Both the position numbers and the translations under genes were made by a program. This document shows, piece after piece, positions 17,658 through 25,782 of a stretch of 33,657 nt of DNA. Within the stretch, counting starts at the first letter, position 1, and every line of letters starts with the position of its first letter. The notes below the pieces were generated by a model. The model saw nothing but the letters and a program-made list of their open reading frames with translations. It ran no database searches and was not told the DNA's origin. Origin of the DNA: Hymenobacter rubripertinctus (lineage in GTDB: Bacteria; Bacteroidota; Bacteroidia; Cytophagales; Hymenobacteraceae); assembly GCF_003583925.1 (NCBI RefSeq), contig NZ_QYCN01000020.1, positions 1 through 33,657 of the forward strand, written 5' to 3'.

Positions 17658-18110
17658 ATGGCTTATCAACGGGGCAATGCCCTTTGGCACGGCGATATTG
17701 CGGCGGGCAGCGGCGAAGTATGGTCGCAGAGCGGGGCCGTGCGGGCCGTTTACGCCGCCGGGGCGCTGGTGGAGGGCCGCAAGGGCACCAACCCCGAGGA
17801 GCTGCTGGCCACGGCCCACGCCAGCTGCTTCACCATTTTTCTGGCCCGGCTGCTGAGCCTGGCCGGCACCCCCGCCCAGCGCATCCAGACCGAGTCGAAG
17901 GCCGTGGTCGATACGTCGGGCGACGTACCGAAAGTGGTGGGCATCCAGCTGAGCACTGAAGCCGAAGTGGCCGGCCTGACGCCGGAGGAGTTCCGGCAGT
18001 ACGCCGAAACGGCTAAGGAAAACTGCCCTATCTCGCAGCTGCTCAAGGACAGCCTTGGGCTGCAACTGGTAGCGGCGCGGTTGCAGCAGCAACATAATTC
18101 CGGCAACTAA
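17658..18110 (+). CDS. OsmC family peroxiredoxin (second tandem copy)
   Basis: The 150-residue product keeps both redox cysteines (C57 in TAHASCFTIF and C123 in KENCPISQLL) and the whole OsmC framework. It aligns end to end with the upstream copy, starting MAYQRGNALWHGDI against MTHQRGNAVWNGDI. Differences cluster in the dimer-facing middle (FLARLLSLAGTPAQRIQ) and the C-terminal tail, so substrate or expression may have diverged. A terminator in front implies its own promoter or read-through expression. The start is ATG at 17658. Confidence 0.95.
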   Translation: MAYQRGNALWHGDIAAGSGEVWSQSGAVRAVYAAGALVEGRKGTNPEELLATAHASCFTIFLARLLSLAGTPAQRIQTESKAVVDTSGDVPKVVGIQLSTEAEVAGLTPEEFRQYAETAKENCPISQLLKDSLGLQLVAARLQQQHNSGN

Positions 18111-18157
18111 AAACAACTCCTTACTTTTACGCTCTCCCTCGGTTCTTTTTTGCTTTT

Positions 18158-18640
18158 ATGCACCCAGCTTCTACCCGCATTCGTCTCCGGCCCGCCAACA
18201 CGCAACGCATTCCTTTCTGGGGGCAGATTTTTCTGGGCCTGATGTGGGTGGCCTACACCATTTCGCTTATCGTAACGGGCGCAGGTGCCAGCGACATGCA
18301 CTTTCTGCACTACGTGTTCCTGGTGTTCAGCCTCGTGTACCTGGGCTACGTGCTGGTGCATAACTCGCCCATTTTCGGCACCCAGAGCTACCTGGAGTTC
18401 ACCCCCGGCTACATCGTGCACAAAGACGGGCTGTTTCGGGCCAAGCAGGCTTTTCCGGCCGAGGGCATCACCTCGCTCGAACTCGCAGCGCAGCAGCTGC
18501 GCGTGCAGCTCCAGGACGGCAATACCCACGCCATGAGCCTGCGCCAGGTGCGCGGCGTCAAGCGCCGCCGCCTCATGCGCGAGCAGGTGCGCGCCTTCGC
18601 CACCAAGCACAACATCGCCCTGCGCGACGCCCAGGCGTAA
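18158..18640 (+). CDS. Small membrane protein with PH-like cytoplasmic half, hypothetical
   Basis: I do not recognise a named family. The 160-residue product has two membrane helices (about residues 24-45, GQIFLGLMWVAYTISLIVTGAG, and 50-68, HYVFLVFSLVYLGYVLVH). A soluble half follows with alternating beta-like stretches: SYLEFTPGYIVHKDGLFRAKQAFPAEGITSLELAAQQLRVQL. That arrangement resembles bacterial PH-domain (DUF304/bPH-like) membrane proteins. It ends with a basic helix (VRGVKRRRLMREQVRAF). The start is ATG at 18158, 47 bp after the OsmC gene. A terminator lies 37 bp beyond its stop. Confidence 0.82.
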   Translation: MHPASTRIRLRPANTQRIPFWGQIFLGLMWVAYTISLIVTGAGASDMHFLHYVFLVFSLVYLGYVLVHNSPIFGTQSYLEFTPGYIVHKDGLFRAKQAFPAEGITSLELAAQQLRVQLQDGNTHAMSLRQVRGVKRRRLMREQVRAFATKHNIALRDAQA

Positions 18641-18652
18641 GTTTTTTTCTTG

Positions 18653-18752
18653 AGCTGTTAGCTGAAAAAACGAATAAGGCCCCGTACTTAACCGAGTACG
18701 GGGCCTGGTTTTGTGCGAGGCAAATAGGTTTTCTGAACTTCAGCTAACAGCT
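18653..18752. terminator. Terminator between the PH-like gene and dnaA, enclosed in a second inverted repeat
   Basis: The inner hairpin, AGGCCCCGTACT (18677-18688) with AGTACGGGGCCT (18695-18706), pairs perfectly over 12 bp with a 6-nt loop and is followed by GGTTTTG. An outer pair, AGCTGTTAGCTGA (18653-18665) and TCAGCTAACAGCT (18740-18752), is a perfect 13-bp inverted repeat enclosing it; A6 lies after the left arm. It separates convergent genes and probably terminates both. Confidence 0.88.
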
Positions 18753-18760
18753 GAGTAGAA

Positions 18761-20260
18761 TTACCTGCCGGCGAACTTCTTGCGCAGCTCCACGATGGTG
18801 TTGCGGAACGATTTATCCGAATCAATCAGGTCGGAAACCGTCTGGACGGAGTGGATGACCGTGCTGTGGTCGCGGCCGCCGAAGTGGTGCCCAATGCTTT
18901 TAAGCGAATGGCTGGTGTGCTCCTTGGCGAAGTACATGGCTACCTGCCGGGCCGTTACGACTTCCTTCTTGCGGGTTTTGGCCTTGAGCAGGTCCAGCGG
19001 CACGCTGAAATATTCGGCGCAGGTTTTCTGGATGAAGTCGATGTTCACCTCCGCCTCCACCTCCTCGATAATGTGGCGCAGGGCCTGCTTGGCCATTTCC
19101 AGGTCGATTTCGCGGCGGTTGAGGCTGCTTTGGGCCACCAGCGAAATCAGCACGCCTTCCAGCTCCCGCACGTTGGTGTTCACCGAGTGGGCCAGGTACT
19201 CCACCACCTGGGGCGGAATATCAATGCCGTCCTGCTGCATCTTGTTCTGGATGATGGCCATCCGCGTCTCAAAGTCGGGGCTCTGCAAATCGGCCGTCAG
19301 GCCCCACTTGAAGCGGGAGAGCAGCCGGTCTTCGAGGCCCACCAAATCGCGCGGGGGGCGGTCGGAGGTCATCACGATCTGCTTGCCGGCCTGGTGCAGG
19401 TGGTTGAAGATGTGGAAGAACATCTCCTGGGTTTTGTCTTTGCCCGAGAGAAACTGCACGTCGTCGAGAATCAGGATATCAACCAGCAGGTAGAAGTTGG
19501 CAAAGTCCTGGACCTGGTTGGAGCGCAGGCTCTCGATGAACTGGTTGGTGAACTTCTCGGCCGACACGTAGAGCACGAACTTATCGGTGTTGGTGGCCTT
19601 GATGTGGTTGCCGATGGCCTGCACCAGGTGGGTTTTGCCCAGGCCCACGCCCCCGTAAATCATGAGTGGGTTGAAGCTGGTGGTGCCGGGCTTGTTGGCT
19701 ACGGCCAACCCAGCCGAGCGCGAAAGGCGGTTGCAGTCGCCCTCGATGTAGTTTTCGAAGGTATAAGTGGTATTGAGCTGGGACTTAAGGTAGTCGCGCT
19801 CAATGGTTTTGCTGGCTTCGAAGGGGTTGCGCAGGGTGGCCGGGGTGGGGGCGGGCATTACGGCGGCGGCGGCCACGTTGCGGGCCGAGGCCGTCTGGGC
19901 GCTGTACTCCATGGCCCGGGCGGCGGGCGTAGCCGAAGCCGCCGGGCCGGCCGCCCGGCGGGCCGTGGGCAGGTTGAGCGTGCGGGGCTTCTGCTGGGCG
20001 TTGCCCTGGTCCACCACAATGCTGTACTCCAGGCGGCCATCAGGACCCAGCTCCTGGTTGATGGCCCGCTTGAGTTCCTCCACGTAGTGCTCTTCGAGAA
20101 ACTCGTAGAAATACGTGCTCGGCACCTGAATCAGGAGCACATTGTTGTGCAGCTGCACCGGCACGATGGGTTGAAACCACGTGCGGAAGCTCTGCTCACC
20201 AATCGTTGATTTGATGACGCGAAGACAGTTGGCCCAGACGGTTTGGCAATCCTTCAGCAT
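18761..20260 (-). CDS. dnaA: Chromosomal replication initiator protein DnaA
   Basis: DnaA binds DnaA boxes at oriC and opens the duplex. The 499-residue product has domain I (~1-85, with STIGEQSFRTWFQPIVP), an Ala/Pro-rich linker (~95-150), and an AAA+ domain with Walker A GGVGLGKTH (203-211), Walker B ILILDDVQFLSGK and TSDRPPRDL (sensor 1). The C-terminal DNA-binding domain has the DnaA signature FGGRDHSTVIHS. I used the ATG at 20260. The gene is not followed by dnaN or recF, so the classical dnaA-dnaN order is absent, which is common in Bacteroidota. No cluster of DnaA boxes is visible nearby; a single TGTGGAAAA lies 96 bp upstream. Confidence 0.98.
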   Translation of the reverse strand: MLKDCQTVWANCLRVIKSTIGEQSFRTWFQPIVPVQLHNNVLLIQVPSTYFYEFLEEHYVEELKRAINQELGPDGRLEYSIVVDQGNAQQKPRTLNLPTARRAAGPAASATPAARAMEYSAQTASARNVAAAAVMPAPTPATLRNPFEASKTIERDYLKSQLNTTYTFENYIEGDCNRLSRSAGLAVANKPGTTSFNPLMIYGGVGLGKTHLVQAIGNHIKATNTDKFVLYVSAEKFTNQFIESLRSNQVQDFANFYLLVDILILDDVQFLSGKDKTQEMFFHIFNHLHQAGKQIVMTSDRPPRDLVGLEDRLLSRFKWGLTADLQSPDFETRMAIIQNKMQQDGIDIPPQVVEYLAHSVNTNVRELEGVLISLVAQSSLNRREIDLEMAKQALRHIIEEVEAEVNIDFIQKTCAEYFSVPLDLLKAKTRKKEVVTARQVAMYFAKEHTSHSLKSIGHHFGGRDHSTVIHSVQTVSDLIDSDKSFRNTIVELRKKFAGR

Positions 20261-20355
20261 CAATCAAATAAGGCAAAAACAATATGGGGGCAGGTGAGGC
20301 AGCTAACAGGACAGCAAAGGGCCGGAGCCGGGGCTTTTTTTTGGAGGGAGACAAA

Positions 20356-20364
20356 AATGTGGAA
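20356..20364 (+). promoter_or_regulatory. Single DnaA-box-like 9-mer upstream of dnaA
   Basis: TGTGGAAAA (reverse complement TTTTCCACA) differs from TTATCCACA by one base. It lies in the region between the dnaA start and the neighbouring nucleotidase gene. One box could allow autoregulation but does not make an origin. Confidence 0.3.
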
Positions 20365-20439
20365 AACTAAGGAGACAAAAAATCCCCCCGGTGCTTGTAT
20401 TTCACCCGGTTTTACCACGTCCCTCCTCTGGCGTGGCGG

Positions 20440-21411
20440 TTAGGCCGCCGTAATGGGGAGCACGGCCGTAGCGGCCACCGTAGGCCGGCGGTGGCCCCGC
20501 TCGAAGGAATAATCGAGGCGGCCGAGGTTGATGCCCGACCAGCCCACCTGGTTGATGAGCGTGGCCTGGCCGTTGGGGCTGGCTACGGAATCGGGCGCTT
20601 CCAGGAACGTATGGGTGTGGCCGCCTAGTATAAGGTCGATGCCGCTGACCTGGGCGGCCAGCTTACGGTCGTCGATTTTGGCGCTTTCGTACTTGTAGCC
20701 CAGGTGGGAGAGGCAAATGACCAGGTCGCACTTTTCGGCTCCGCGCAGCTTGGCTACCATAGCGTTGGCGGCGGCCACGGGGTCGAGGTACTTGGTGGCC
20801 CCGAAGTTCTTGTCGGCCACCAGCCCGGCCATTTCAATGCCCAGCCCGAACACGCCGACGCGGATGCCCTGCTTTTCGAACACCTTATATGGCTGAAATT
20901 TACCGGCCAGCAAGGTATCCGTGAAGTCGTAGTTGGCAATCAGGAAGGGGAAGGTGGCGTGGGGCAGCTGCTTTTGCAGGCCTTCCAGGCCGTTGTCGAA
21001 ATCGTGGTTGCCGAGGGTGCTGGCGTCGTAGGCCATCTGGCTCATCAGCTTGTACTCCAGCTCGCCCTGGAAGAAGTTGAAGTAGGGCGTGCCCTGCCAG
21101 ATGTCGCCGGAGTCGAGCAGCAGCACGTTGGATTCCTGCCGGCGCACCTGCTCGATGAGGGCCGCGCGCCGGGCCATGCCGCCCATGCCCGCCCACTGGG
21201 CCGCATTTTCGGGGAAGGGCTCGATGCGGGAGTGCATGTCGTTGGTGTGCAGGATAGTCAGGCGCACGGGTTTGCTATCGGCGGCCGCGGCCGGCACGGC
21301 CCCCGCGCCCAACACCCCCAACGAGGCCACACCCAGGCCGGTATACTTCAGAAATTCGCGCCGATTGATCACAGATGGGGCAGATTTAGGAGATGACACT
21401 GACGCAGGCAT
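20440..21411 (-). CDS. 5'-nucleotidase-type metallophosphatase, Tat-exported (catalytic domain only)
   Basis: This is the N-terminal, metal-binding half of a UshA/5'-nucleotidase. The 323-residue product starts MPASVSSP and has a Tat signal (NRREFLKYTGLGVASLG, cleavage near AAAADS). The calcineurin-like phosphatase motifs follow: ILHTNDMHS (53-61), LLDSGDIWQG, STLGNHDFDNG, ICLSHLG and ILGGHTHTF. It stops where the substrate-binding C-terminal domain would begin; that domain is encoded by the gene at 21579-22334, directly upstream in the same orientation. The ATG at 21411 is preferred over extensions because it gives a clean Tat peptide. The two products probably work together on extracytoplasmic nucleotides or a related phosphoester. 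Confidence 0.92.
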   Translation of the reverse strand: MPASVSSPKSAPSVINRREFLKYTGLGVASLGVLGAGAVPAAAADSKPVRLTILHTNDMHSRIEPFPENAAQWAGMGGMARRAALIEQVRRQESNVLLLDSGDIWQGTPYFNFFQGELEYKLMSQMAYDASTLGNHDFDNGLEGLQKQLPHATFPFLIANYDFTDTLLAGKFQPYKVFEKQGIRVGVFGLGIEMAGLVADKNFGATKYLDPVAAANAMVAKLRGAEKCDLVICLSHLGYKYESAKIDDRKLAAQVSGIDLILGGHTHTFLEAPDSVASPNGQATLINQVGWSGINLGRLDYSFERGHRRPTVAATAVLPITAA

Positions 21412-21526
21412 CAGGCCACGGATAAGAAAAGAGGAAAAAGCAGCGGGGCCGACGAGGCTCCGGTTCGCACCCGGCAACCACATGCCTTTTTCCGGCTGAG
21501 TAGCTGGTAGCTGGCCGATGAAGAGG

Positions 21527-21574
21527 CGGCTGACGACTGAATCAGTGAAACAACGCTGATTCAGTCGTCAGCCG
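21527..21574. repeat. Perfect 19-bp inverted repeat between the two nucleotidase genes
   Basis: Arms 21527-21545 and 21556-21574 (CGGCTGACGACTGAATCAG and its complement) pair without mismatch around a 10-nt loop. It lies 4 bp past the stop of the upstream minus-strand gene. No T-tract follows on the minus strand, so it looks like an mRNA-stabilising or attenuating hairpin, or a site for a regulator, rather than a full intrinsic terminator. Confidence 0.85.
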
Positions 21575-21578
21575 TAGT

Positions 21579-22334
21579 TTATTTCACCCGGCCCTCTACG
21601 CGGGCCTCAATGGGTTTGCCCTGCCGGGTCTGGTCCTTGATGTAGTCGGCAATGGCGTTGCGCAGCAGCACGCCCGTGCCCCGGGGCGGGAGGGCCTTGA
21701 AGAACACCATGCCGTCGCCGCCCCCGGCCAGGTAGTCGGAAATGGCAATGGGATAGGTCTGGGCCGGGTTGAAGGGCTGCCCCCCGATCAGGATGTTCTG
21801 GGGCTTGGCATCGGGTCCGATGGTGTAGGTAGCCCCCGAAACGGCCATTTTGAGGCGGGCGGAATAGGCAAACAGCTGCTCTACCACGTTGCCGGGGGCA
21901 TCCAGCACCACCAGCTCGTTCTCGAAGGGCATCAGCTCGAACACGGAGCCCAGCGTAACTGTTCCGGCCGGAATCGGGGCGCGCAGCCCCCCATTCGACA
22001 TCACGCCCAAGGCCACCGGCTGGCCCAACTCGGCGCTGGCCCGCACCCGCTGGATGTCGCCCACAAAATTGGCCAGCGGCGACTCGCCGGAGTTCTTGGT
22101 GATGGCCACCGGCGCGGTGCCCAGTACGGCCGTCATCTGCTCCACCACCCGCTGGCGGTAGGGCGCGATGGTTGCTACCGCCTGCGCGTTATCGGCCAGG
22201 ACGGCGCTTACGGGTTGGGCCGTAACGGGGGCCAGTTGCGCTTTGGCCTGGTAAGCCCCGCGCTGGCAGGCCGGGGCCAGGGCCACGGTAGCCAGCAGGC
22301 CCAGGGCCGGTACCCAGGAACGAAATAGGTGCAT
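21579..22334 (-). CDS. 5'-nucleotidase C-terminal domain lipoprotein
   Basis: This is the nucleotide-binding C-terminal domain of 5'-nucleotidases as a stand-alone 251-residue lipoprotein. The signal peptide MHLFRSWVPALGLLATVALAPAC ends in a lipobox with C23. Family motifs are ESPLANFVGDIQR, GVMSNGGLRAPIPAGTVTLGSVFELMPFENELVVLD, and YPIAISDYLAGGGDGM. The start is ATG at 22334, 31 bp after a perfect TAnnTTTG box. The metallophosphatase half follows in the next gene, so the enzyme appears as two polypeptides: this one membrane-anchored, the catalytic one Tat-exported. Gene order is inverted relative to the domain order of the fused enzyme. Confidence 0.93.
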   Translation of the reverse strand: MHLFRSWVPALGLLATVALAPACQRGAYQAKAQLAPVTAQPVSAVLADNAQAVATIAPYRQRVVEQMTAVLGTAPVAITKNSGESPLANFVGDIQRVRASAELGQPVALGVMSNGGLRAPIPAGTVTLGSVFELMPFENELVVLDAPGNVVEQLFAYSARLKMAVSGATYTIGPDAKPQNILIGGQPFNPAQTYPIAISDYLAGGGDGMVFFKALPPRGTGVLLRNAIADYIKDQTRQGKPIEARVEGRVK

Positions 22335-22364
22335 CAGATCAGCAGATTTTGGGAAAGCAGAGGC

Positions 22365-22372
22365 CAAAGATA
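22365..22372 (-). promoter_or_regulatory. -7 promoter box (TATCTTTG) of the nucleotidase pair
   Basis: On the minus strand this is a perfect match to TAnnTTTG, 30 bp before the lipoprotein start. A -33 TTTG is not evident. Confidence 0.55.
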
Positions 22373-22606
22373 CGGCGGCGCGGCCGGAGTTGGAACCGTA
22401 TGCTGGCTATTCAGGCCTCCTGAGTAGAAGACGCCAAAGCGGTAGTCGGGCAAATAAAACGCCCTTACACAGTGAGAACGCACATCCCGTCACCGGTAAC
22501 CCAGGTCAATAACCAACGCTCTTGGAGAGTAAGCGGCAGTGAAAACCGACCCGGAAGCCGCTGTATGCAAGCGATCCTGCGTGCGCCTCACCGTATGGAG
22601 CATTTG

Positions 22607-23821
22607 TTAACGCTCCTTACGCAAGCCGTAGCCCAGCGTAACACCCCAACGGTTCATTCCGGCCTGCACACCCTCTGAATCAATAAAGCCCGTGCTCCAG
22701 TCATATCGCAGGGCTACGCTGACCGGGTGCATGCCAATTACCTGCTTACTGAAGCCAATACCCGCCTGGACGCCGCTATCCAATTTCCGAAGATTTGCTT
22801 CGGGAATCAGCCGGCGCTCGAGGTAGCCACTGTAAAACGGATAACGCAGCATACCCTCGTGCGACAAGGCTACATTGGCCACGTACCCGACCTGGCTGAA
22901 TAGCTGCCATTTATCCAGAGGAAGCGTGTAGCGTAGGAGCAAAGGAATGCGCAAATAATCGATTGTCACCTGGATTTCCTGGTTGGGGGTAGCGGCCGTA
23001 CTGTAGGTGCCACCGTACTGTTCATGGGAATAGTAGGCTTCGAGACGCGCGGAAATCGTGGGTGAGCGACTGGAAGTCAGGGCAATGCCCATCCCCCAGG
23101 TAGGTGTTATCTTGCGAAACGTGGCTCCGGCGTAAATCACGTCGCCCGAAAACGCTACTTCCCCGCGCTGTATTCCGGCAAGTGCTTCAAGCTGTAGTTG
23201 AAGCTGCGTTTGCCGAACCACCCGCTGCGGAAGCTGCCCCATACACCTGGTGTTGTAGGTACTGATAAGATCAAGCAGCGCTTTTTCTCTGAATGGTGTG
23301 GTCGTAATCTGGGGTTGCAGGTGCAGACATTCCTGAAAAGCAGTTGCCAACACTTGCTGATATTCCCGCCCTTCCACGTAGATGTCGACGCCGTCCTGCT
23401 GACGCGTCTGCCGGGTATTGGCAAGTTGTTCCAACTTACCAGCCGGTGTTAAGAGATAATACTTTTCCACTCCTTTGCGCGTCACAACCCGGTAGAGAGA
23501 GGCCGGCCCACGTACCAGCCGCTCGAGAAAGTACCGGGAAGTCGGCGGCGTGTCTTCTCCGGCAAGTTCAAATGCCTCCCAATCCTGTCGCCCCACTACA
23601 CCATATGCTTTAATGTCGGCGGGGGTATACACGCTAGCCTGATGCCCGGCCGACCGGAGCTCCACCTGACGGCTATTCAGGTCTTGGCCGCGCAGGTTTA
23701 TATCACCACGCAATGTGTCGCCGGTAGCCATAACAATATAACCGGGTCGGAAATTGGTTTGCGCTTCAACTGCGCTGGCACTACCTAACAGCAGTGGAAG
23801 GAGTAATTTCTTCAGCATCAT
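22607..23821 (-). CDS. Outer-membrane beta-barrel protein, hypothetical
   Basis: I do not recognise a precise family. The 404-residue product starts MMLKKLLLPLLLGSASAVEAQ, a clear Sec signal. Residues ~25-210 form a soluble region beginning FRPGYIVMATGDTLRGDINLR, a pattern seen in Bacteroidota outer-membrane proteins with an N-terminal DUF-type domain. The C-terminal half (~245-404) alternates polar and hydrophobic residues like a small PorT/OmpA-type barrel (PTWGMGIALTSSRSPTISARLEAYYS, LRIPLLLRYTLP, GVTLGYGLRKER). Two adjacent ATGs (23821, 23818) are equally possible. The promoter is probably the TTTG-N21-TACCTTTG pair 62 bp upstream, back to back with mutA. Confidence 0.85.
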   Translation of the reverse strand: MMLKKLLLPLLLGSASAVEAQTNFRPGYIVMATGDTLRGDINLRGQDLNSRQVELRSAGHQASVYTPADIKAYGVVGRQDWEAFELAGEDTPPTSRYFLERLVRGPASLYRVVTRKGVEKYYLLTPAGKLEQLANTRQTRQQDGVDIYVEGREYQQVLATAFQECLHLQPQITTTPFREKALLDLISTYNTRCMGQLPQRVVRQTQLQLQLEALAGIQRGEVAFSGDVIYAGATFRKITPTWGMGIALTSSRSPTISARLEAYYSHEQYGGTYSTAATPNQEIQVTIDYLRIPLLLRYTLPLDKWQLFSQVGYVANVALSHEGMLRYPFYSGYLERRLIPEANLRKLDSGVQAGIGFSKQVIGMHPVSVALRYDWSTGFIDSEGVQAGMNRWGVTLGYGLRKER

Positions 23822-23882
23822 TCTGCACAAGCAACAAAGAGGGTAACAGGAAATACGTCGGTGGCTGGGTAACTGAACCGGG

Positions 23883-23915
23883 CAAAGGTACGGCTCAGAC
23901 CTTCTGCCCGCCAAA
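23883..23915 (-). promoter_or_regulatory. Promoter of the beta-barrel gene (TTTG-N21-TACCTTTG)
   Basis: The minus strand reads TACCTTTG at 23890-23883, a perfect TAnnTTTG, with a TTTG 21 bp farther upstream. This is the best Bacteroidota-type promoter in the window. Confidence 0.65.
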
Positions 23916-23939
23916 AACCGCTTTTCACCCCCGAACCAG

Positions 23940-23947
23940 TATCTTTA
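23940..23947 (+). promoter_or_regulatory. Possible -7 box (TATCTTTA) of mutA
   Basis: TATCTTTA is one base from TAnnTTTG and lies 47 bp before the mutA ATG. It is divergent to, and about 50 bp from, the promoter of the beta-barrel gene. Confidence 0.4.
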
Positions 23948-23994
23948 GCCCCGGCCTCCGGGCCGGCTGTTTCCCTACCCCACCCCGCTGCTTT

Positions 23995-25782
23995 ATGGCT
24001 GATTCGCCGCAACCCGTGCCCGTTTCCTTTGCTGAGTTCCCCGCCGTTACCACCGCCCAATGGCAGCAGCGCCTGGCCCGCGACCTAAAAGGCCAGGACC
24101 CGGCCACGCTCAGCTGGCAGACACCCGACGGCTTTCCGGTAGCGCCCTTCTACCACCAGGAAGCCCTCCAGGAGCTGGGCGGGCTCCCGGCTCCGCAGGT
24201 GCGGGCGGGCGCCACCTGGCGCAACGTGCCCACCTACGCGGTGGCCGCCCTCGACCGGGGCCACGCGGCCATCGACCGGGCGGCGGCCGCCCTGGGCCTG
24301 GGGGCCGAGGGCGCGCACTTCGTGCTGGCCCACGCCGATGGCTTCGATGTGGAGTACCTGAGCCGGCAGATTCCGCTGGCCGAAACGTACGTGGGCTACT
24401 CGGTGCGCGGCGGTGGGGCGGCCCTGGTGGCGCGGCTGGCCGGAGCCGGGGTGGCGCTCAAAGGATTTCTGGTATCCGACCCCCTTACCCGCCACGCTCC
24501 GGATCTGGCCGCCCAGCAGCAGGAGCTGCGGGCCATGGTGGCGGCCGGCCGGGCCTGGCCCGAATTCCGTGCGCTGGGCCTCGATGTGGCCTACTACGGC
24601 AACCGGGGGGCAACGGCCACCCAGCAGCTGGCCTATGCGCTGAGCACGGCCGCCGCCTACCTGAGCGCGCTGCCCACCGACGAGCTGCCGCTGGCCGACG
24701 TAGCGGCGGCCCTGCACCTGCACGTGGCAGTGGCCCCAAACTACTTCTTCGAGATGGCCAAGCTGCGGGCGCTGCGCCGGCTCTGGGCCACCCTGCTCCA
24801 CGCCTACGAGCTGCCGGCCGGGGTGGCCCAGCGGCTGACCATCTTCGCCAGCACCGCCACCTGGAGCCAGACCACCCTCGACCCGCACACCAACCTGCTG
24901 CGCGTGACGACCGAGGCCATGAGCGCCGTGCTGGGCGGCGCCGACGCCGTGAGCGTGGGCACCTTCGACAGCCTGTTTCACGCCCCCAACGAGTTTGCTG
25001 AACGCCTGGCCCGCAACCTGCCCATTCTGCTGCGCGAAGAAGCCTACCTGGGCCGCGTGCAGGACCCGGCCGCCGGCTCCTTCTACCTCGAAACGCTCAC
25101 CGATACGCTGGCCCGGGAGGCCTGGGCGCTGTTTCAGCAGCTGGAAGCGGCCGGCGGACTGCCCGCCGCCACCGGCCTGATCCTGGAGCAGCTGCACTCG
25201 GCCGCGCAGGTGCAGTTCCGGCGCATCGCCAGCGGCGAGCAGGTGGTCGTGGGCACCAACCGCTACCAGAACACCCACGAACAGTTCGACTACAACCCCA
25301 AGCGCCTCCTGCGCAGCCAGGGCTTCGACAGCACCCGGGCCGCTTATCCTACCGAAGTGCTGCGCCTGGCTACGGCCCTGCACTTCGAGCGCCGCGAAAA
25401 AAAGAAGAAGCGCGCGGCCCTGGTCCTCTTAGGCGCGCATACCAACCAGCTCATCCTCGACTCGTTCCTGCTGACGTTGCCGGCCCTGGAAAGACCCGAG
25501 CTGCGCCAGTCCCACCCCGAAGGAACGCTTTCGGTCTTGTTTTCCTCGTTCGAGCAGGCCACGCTCATGTACGCCACGCCCGAGCAGTTCGGGCGGGTGG
25601 CCCGCGCCATCAGCCAGGTCCCGATTGACGAGCCCAACTTCCTGCCCCCCGCCCTGCTCACCGCCGATCTGGCCACCATGCAGGAAGCCATCCATATTTT
25701 CGGACTAAAAGAATTTTCCGTGGAAGGCTACAGCACCGAGGACGTACTGGCCCGGTTGCAGGGGAAGGGAATTAAAAATTAA
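23995..25782 (+). CDS. mutA: Methylmalonyl-CoA mutase, small (beta) subunit
   Basis: MutA is the non-catalytic partner of MutB in the AdoCbl-dependent interconversion of succinyl-CoA and methylmalonyl-CoA. The 595-residue product has the degenerate mutase fold: FFEMAKLRALRRLWATLLHAY, RVTTEAMSAVLGGADAVSVGTFDSLF and RVQDPAAGSFYLETLTDTLAREAW mirror MutB. The C-terminal region lacks the B12-binding DxHxxG motif, as expected for the small subunit. I chose the ATG at 23995; the open frame runs 67 codons further up across the promoter region. Its last codons (Ile-Lys-Asn-stop) lie inside the AT-rich inverted repeat at 25770-25800. mutB follows 150 bp later. Confidence 0.95.
   Translation: MADSPQPVPVSFAEFPAVTTAQWQQRLARDLKGQDPATLSWQTPDGFPVAPFYHQEALQELGGLPAPQVRAGATWRNVPTYAVAALDRGHAAIDRAAAALGLGAEGAHFVLAHADGFDVEYLSRQIPLAETYVGYSVRGGGAALVARLAGAGVALKGFLVSDPLTRHAPDLAAQQQELRAMVAAGRAWPEFRALGLDVAYYGNRGATATQQLAYALSTAAAYLSALPTDELPLADVAAALHLHVAVAPNYFFEMAKLRALRRLWATLLHAYELPAGVAQRLTIFASTATWSQTTLDPHTNLLRVTTEAMSAVLGGADAVSVGTFDSLFHAPNEFAERLARNLPILLREEAYLGRVQDPAAGSFYLETLTDTLAREAWALFQQLEAAGGLPAATGLILEQLHSAAQVQFRRIASGEQVVVGTNRYQNTHEQFDYNPKRLLRSQGFDSTRAAYPTEVLRLATALHFERREKKKKRAALVLLGAHTNQLILDSFLLTLPALERPELRQSHPEGTLSVLFSSFEQATLMYATPEQFGRVARAISQVPIDEPNFLPPALLTADLATMQEAIHIFGLKEFSVEGYSTEDVLARLQGKGIKN

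Noticed and set aside
20264..20439. Possible oriC next to dnaA
   Set aside because: Only one imperfect DnaA box (20356-20364), no box cluster and no clear AT-rich unwinding element; origins in this phylum are often not beside dnaA.
22440..22606. Cobalamin riboswitch-like text (GCGGCAGTGAAAACCG...GGAAGCCGC)
   Set aside because: Only a short hairpin with superficial resemblance; the B12-box core is not found and the downstream genes are not cobalamin genes.
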